The position numbers and the translations under genes are program-made. A stretch of 64,000 nucleotides of DNA from Ignelater luminosus (Eukaryota > Arthropoda > Insecta > Coleoptera > Elateridae). Of this stretch, positions 58,764-64,000 are shown one piece after another. Each line of letters starts with the position of its first letter. Positions within the stretch are counted from its first letter, which is position 1. The notes beneath the pieces were generated by a model. The model saw nothing but the letters and a program-made list of their open reading frames with translations. It had not been told where the DNA came from and did no database searches. The stretch spans positions 186,001 through 250,000 of the forward strand of contig VTPC01000791.1 of the NCBI GenBank assembly GCA_011009095.1, written 5' to 3'.

Positions 58764-59737
58764 CCTTATCTTACCTGCTGCAATTTTTACTTCAGTAAAA
58801 ATAATAATGCAAAGGAAAATTCAATCGTTCAAATAAAACAAATTTATATTCTTGTATTAAAGAAAAGAATCTCTATTAAAGAACGAATAACAGTGAAGCA
58901 CGCCGTCAGAATCAATCAGAAGGGTACAGAAAATCGCCAGATCTGAGGATCTATTGTTAACTCTGGCAACGCTGTTACCACCTTTTCTATTGGTGACCAG
59001 GGCCGGCACAAGCCAAGTCAGCGCGCTTAAGCGAAGATTGTTTTTGTGTCCATGAGGGATCCTCTCGGAGGAGAAAAGTCTAACTTTTTAAGCGGGCAAC
59101 TTATTTTTACTGTTATTAGAAATTTCGGACAAAATCCTTAAATTCTCCGACTTTTATTTAGTATATTTCCCTAATTATGTGACATTTTCATGACTTTTTC
59201 TCTAGTAAGCTTTTTCCCAGATTCTTCAGAATTTCCATAAGACAATAATAAATGCAAGTAGTCTAAATAGTACAATTTCAAAGTAAGACAGTGCTAAAAC
59301 ACTCTCGCACCTATAGGGGAGAGTCAGTATAGTACGTTTCCGTATCCTCATTTAACTTCCACAAACACATTTAACTCTAATATTTCCGGAGAATCTTTTC
59401 AATCCTCTACTTTTGTTTTTATCAATCTGAAAAGATCCTAGAATTTTTTTAAATCAAATATTAAGATGTAATAAAAACTGAAATAAGATTCAAAATAAAA
59501 TACTAGTTGACACGTCATTTTATAGAAATTTAAAAAAAATTAATCTGCATTCAATCGAAAAATTAAATTATATATGCAGCACTTCCTGACACATTGTCTT
59601 GTTGACCGGTTTCTCTAAACGTTTTAACAATCAAACTATAAAAAGAGAGAACAAGAAAAAATCATTTTAACATCACGTTGTTACGTTTACTATGCGATTG
59701 ATTATGATTCAAGAGTTCAAACGTGAAAAAAAGAACG
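58764..59737 (+). repeat. Unclassified dispersed repeat, copy B
   Basis: Counterpart of 43305-44490, shorter by internal deletions (for example the segment after the first ggcaacg). The right end is at gttcaaacgtgaaaaaaaga, as in copy A. Confidence 0.75.
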
Positions 59738-60055
59738 ATCTAGGGGCTCTATTGTCAACTCTGGCAACGGTGTATTACAACTGTTATTCGCCTCTTCTTC
59801 GCCGTATTTACAAAATTTAGAGCCGTCTGCTGGTTTATGGTATTTCAGATTTAAAAAATTCCAATTTTTATTGGCGACCAGGGTCGGCTCAAAACATAAA
59901 TACCCTGCCGGGTGGAAACTCTACTTTTGCATCCTTTAACAAATAGTATCTTCAGGTTGCACCTAAAATGCCCAACGTTTTGAGCAGGTCCTGTCAGTAT
60001 CTTTACTATTAGAAATTCCAGACAAAATCATTAAATTCCCTGACTTTTGACAGGT
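59738..60055 (+). repeat. Unclassified dispersed repeat, partial copy C in tandem with B
   Basis: Starts again at the same internal point of the family (gatctaggg.ctctattgtc) directly where copy B ends. It carries ttcgccgtatttac, 'ccaatttttattggcgacca' and gtatctttact, then fades out. Confidence 0.65.
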
Positions 60056-60529
60056 TTTCCTTGTTTCTCAGGCGAGGCCGAACTCTGAATTAAGATTCTT
60101 GATCGTGAACGTCTTTTCATAATCGATAATCAAAACTCTTGTCACTATCATTGATCAACTCTTGACAATCGGGATCATAGCGATAGAATTCCCATTTCTT
60201 TCATAATTCATTTTAAATGAAATTTTGGCAATCTGTATTTCAAGAAATTTAAACAAAAGAGTAATAAGACAAGAGTCTTAATCTTTGTCGAGAAATGCAC
60301 CTGCGAAATATTTGCACTCTTCTTCAAAACATCCTGTATAAGCTAATACAGTGTAGGCTATGAATATCCGACTATGAATGTCTCCAAAGAATTAAAAAAT
60401 AGTTATTTACCCAACAAGTGAGTAAAGCGTATCATTTTTCACGAGAAGGAAAGTTTGCCGCACGAGCCGAAGGCGAGTGCGCAAATCCGCCGATTGAAAA
60501 AAAAAAGTAACTTTACTTTACCGTCAGTA

Positions 60530-61445
60530 AATTCATAATTTTTCTTTAAAATCTTTAAATGAAAGTTAAGGTCCAATTAAGATCACTCTATTTTTTTCAC
60601 AATTTTTTGAATACAGAAACTATGAGAAAAATAAGTTTCAGAAAGTCCGCGAAAAAAGTTCAACCAGATTGAACTATTTTAAATGAATAAATACTTTCAA
60701 TTGAGTTTAATTGTTTTTCTCTTAAAACTCCAAGTAAGGTATATTCAAAAATCAGTCTTTCTAGAGACTATAAAGAATCGTACGAGCGTAAGTTATAAGA
60801 TATCTATACTTTCATTAAATAACGTATACCTAACCTCACATTGTTATTTTTTTGCTCGTATTGTTTTCATACAAATTATTTAATCACATAACAATAAATA
60901 TCTGGAAAAAAATCTAAATCAAAAATGATACTCTTTAGGTGTGAAGTAAATAAATTCATTGGTGCATATTGTGAGGAAAGACAAGGGTTTTATTCAATTT
61001 ACTCATCGTGAATAACAGTTACAGTTGTAAAGAATAAATACGCAACGTAAAGATAGAATGGTGCGAAGTTGTTTTGTAGCTTGCTGTAACAGTAAGTCTA
61101 AGCATCGAACAAACACTTCTTTAATATTCCTAGCAAGCTAAGAGTGAGAAAATTATGGTTTTCAGCAATTTCTTCATTCTGGTCTTCGACACTTAAAAAG
61201 TTTAGGTTTTCTACATTGAAATATCTAATTGACTCCATATGCACACTAAGAAGATTATTCGAGTTACTTTTAACACAACTAGCTTTCACATTTCCAATAC
61301 ATAGTCAGCATCTGTAACAATCGTGAACGATTTCAGGATGATGTCCTACAATTTGAGGTTATGTTGAAACACCGGTTGCTATTTATTTATGTATTTACAA
61401 TATTTATATAATAAACATGTACATATCTAACGCGCGTGTATAACC
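60530..61445 (-). repeat. Longer relative of the 48360-48852 element
   Basis: On the minus strand, 61445-61300 and 60680-60530 match the two halves of the short element at 48525-48850. About 600 bp between them are absent from the short copy. That extra part contains, on the plus strand at 61058-61141, a short frame beginning MVRSCFVACCNSKSKHRTNT. Confidence 0.55.
61058..61141 (+). pseudogene. Possible THAP-domain start, truncated
   Basis: The ATG at 61058 opens 27 codons beginning MVRSCFVACCNSKSKHRT, which resembles the first strand and zinc-binding cysteines of THAP domains (usually M..C...GC.S.....). A stop follows before the remaining Cys and His of the C2CH site. THAP domains occur in P-element and Kolobok-type transposases and in host proteins. 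The match is short and may be chance. Confidence 0.25.
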
Positions 61446-64000
61446 TATGTAGTCTTAGAAAAGACTGATTTTTTAGTTAATCAATACGATCGCTTGAAAA
61501 TCAACTACACTACACAGAAGAATCAATAACCACTAACCTAACAAATACATTTGACAAATGAAGCAAACTGTCGTCCACATTTATTGGTGCGTTGTCGCGG
61601 GAAATTCGAACATTACTCTAATATTAAATTTTTTTCTTAATTATGAATAATTTTACAAACTGAATTGGATTACGGTATAGACAGTATATACTGAATTCTT
61701 CACATGTTTTTCTAATTTAAAAACTTAAGAAATTTAAAAATCTCTAAAAATCTAAATATTCCAAAAAAGTCGAGAAGACAAAAAAGTCTCCATCTTGCTG
61801 AAACCTCGCATGAAATCTGAATTAATTTGGCTTTTATGAAACAACAAATGCAACATTTAAATTTGGCATTGTTTATATTTGTAATTCATGAAGCGGAAAA
61901 ACGGTTTAGCCAATCCTAACTACCCACATCAACAATATCAACGCAACACTTTAACATAACAAACCACACATAAAAGATTATCCTGTTCTAACAACGTTTA
62001 GAAATCTAAACGCTCGGTAAATGGCATATGTTAGACAAATTAGATACCTAGGTATTCACTTTAATTCTGGTTTTTTCTTTAATATAAAACAAACTTCCAA
62101 TTTCCGTTTACAACTGAAACACTGATTATTACCTGTTCCGCGTTTAATTTAATTTGCATTCATTTTTATTTATACTTTTTTAAATTTGCTTTTGCAACCA
62201 AAAATGGCCATGAGATTAATAGGAAAAAAAATTAAATGTCACCTTAGATCATTACAACTGTTGACATTGACAGTATAGTATAATAGCTCTTGGAATGTAT
62301 CTCATCTGATGCACCTATAAAGAATTCCACTTAAAAAAACACCGTTAGCTTGTCACTTTTATTTTCACTTTTACCTTCATCTCAGACATTCGAAGGAAAT
62401 ATTTACTAGCATTTCCTTAAAAATAAATCAAGTAATATAGAAACTTAATGGATCAAAATCTTATAATTTCCGAAACGAAAACAATGAAGACGATTGCTAA
62501 CAAGACTATTTTAATCGTGTTGCAATTTAGAATAATTTATAGAAATTACATATCATATTGAAATGCAAATGTAAATGCAACATAATCAACTTCGTGATGT
62601 TATCGCAACCTACGCTTTTGCAAAATTAAAAGGGTACAAAGAAGTTCCAGCTTTCTATATTTCGCCGCGTAGTTGCATTCGGCTATGTTGCGAGAATTTT
62701 AAATAAAACGAACAGAAGAAAAGAAATAAATTATAGCATGAGGAAGTGCATGAAGTTTCCTTGTTTTAAAAAAAAATTGGAAAGATCAAATTGAAAAAAT
62801 CCAGTTGAAATTAAGATTTTTTATCGCTAAAAAATAATTAGTCTAATAAAACTTTCACGTCGAAGTGTAATATTATTAGAAAAAGATATTGATCGGCTAT
62901 AATTTGCTTTGTTGGTTATTAATTATTATTATTTATATGAAAAATAAGTTTTTAAATTTAATTATATCTGAAATCTAAATTAACTTTAATAACATAACGA
63001 GCATTTCAAAATGTCGTAATAATAATAATAATTAGAAAGAATTTAAAAGAAAAACTGAAATTGTTTCTATATTAATTGTTATTGTTTAATATTAATGTAA
63101 TGTAATGTGTAACGCATATGTAGACAATTTTGCAATAGTTAGATAACACAAACAACCTCGGCGAGTAGTCCATTTTTAATAATCCACAAAGAAGCCAATT
63201 CTCGTGGAGATCAACAACTTAATTATTTGCGTCAAAGCGAGACTATCATCAGGATGTAAAACCACCTTACGTATGGGATATAAGTATTTTAATTAGTGCT
63301 TATCCGGTTATTAATGTTTATATTATACGTTACAATAAATTACAGTTTTACAGTATTTTTTTCTTTATTAAGTGTGATACATGAAAGTATTAAAACGGTG
63401 GAAAACGTAGAAGTATGATAACCTACATAAAGTAGTACTACCGATGAGATTTCAGTTTCCCATACTCAAAAGTAATAATAATTGCCGCTCTTTAAATAAA
63501 CAATTTTAAATAATTACAGTCTGTTTTCTGATTAATAATAATTATACAGAATGTAGTATGAAGTTTCTCGTTATTGTATTTAAAACATTTGCGATTATAA
63601 GCGAGAACTCAGATTATTGTTTAATTATCCTTTATTTCATTTAACCGAATAGAAATATTTAAAAAATCATTAATAGTTAACAGTTAATAAACAGAAATCA
63701 TATTGTATTACAATAACTAAGTTGCTTGCTGTTAATTCTCGCCGTTTAAGCACAATTTATGGCGATGCTACTGAGTGTTGAACATCTGTATGAGTACTCC
63801 GACCGCATTTTAATCTGAACCCCTGACAGACTCGCTTACGATGATACTATCAGCACGTGGTTTTGGAGTTTCTTCTCAAAAGAATTCGTGTAAAAACATT
63901 GTAATTGTGCCTAAGGGCTGTTTGACATTACGTTAAAATTTCTGATAAATTTAACTGGGACTTATTTTACATACGACGATCCGTCTTGAAAAGAAATAAT
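61446..64000. other. AT-rich stretch to the window end, nothing recognised
   Basis: No gene, terminus or repeat partner is recognised. All ORFs are short and compositionally biased. Confidence 0.5.

Overview
This is an AT-rich window of animal nuclear DNA, almost certainly from an insect. The evidence is spliced genes with GT-AG introns, an ALG-2/PDCD6 protein that reads like the insect orthologue, and many insect-type transposons (DUF4817 mariner-like, Jockey-type LINE, SCAND3/ZBED5-type hAT). I cannot settle the insect order; a beetle-like genome is only a guess. There are no operons, CRISPR arrays, rRNA genes or tRNA genes that I can see.

Only two host genes are supported, both on the minus strand. 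PDCD6/ALG-2 (16351-17234) is complete in four coding exons (177 aa, five EF-hands). NAA15, the auxiliary subunit of the NatA N-terminal acetyltransferase, is represented by its last four coding exons (25613-42602, 277 aa of C-terminus). Its upstream exons were not found in the remaining 21 kb. The two proteins act independently, one as a calcium-dependent adaptor and one as a ribosome-associated acetyltransferase scaffold. Nothing suggests shared regulation.

The rest is repeats. 1-2.1 kb: fossil LTR element with a coiled-coil gag. 2.1-8.2 kb: unannotatable AT-rich DNA with a degenerate tandem repeat, a hAT fragment and a 153-bp hAT MITE with a perfect 8-bp target duplication. 8.3-11.6 kb: a large diverged inverted repeat with a 400-N gap at its centre. 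12.8-14.8 kb: a decayed hAT on the minus strand, with a C-terminal copy of the same family on the plus strand at 22.7-24.1 kb. 18.5-22.6 kb: a GC-rich block made of a Jockey-like LINE ORF1, a TTAA-flanked palindromic MITE and a Ty3/Gypsy fossil.

The NAA15 introns are transposon nests. The most interesting is in the 8.5-kb intron: a 5.1-kb element (35175-40278) with TTAA duplications and matching AGGGGATCA termini. It carries a P2X7-C-terminus-like cysteine-rich exon and remnants of a multi-exon gene with a CIDE-N-like start, but no transposase that I recognise. It sits inside a MITE, which in turn lies between a mariner-like transposase and one of two inverted ~200-bp arms.

42.6-64 kb holds duplicated unclassified repeats, a hAT 5' part whose BED-finger region follows a GC-rich minisatellite open in all three forward frames, a ~230-bp satellite interrupted by a long-TIR MITE and by a minisatellite plus LINE endonuclease fragment, and long featureless AT-rich stretches.
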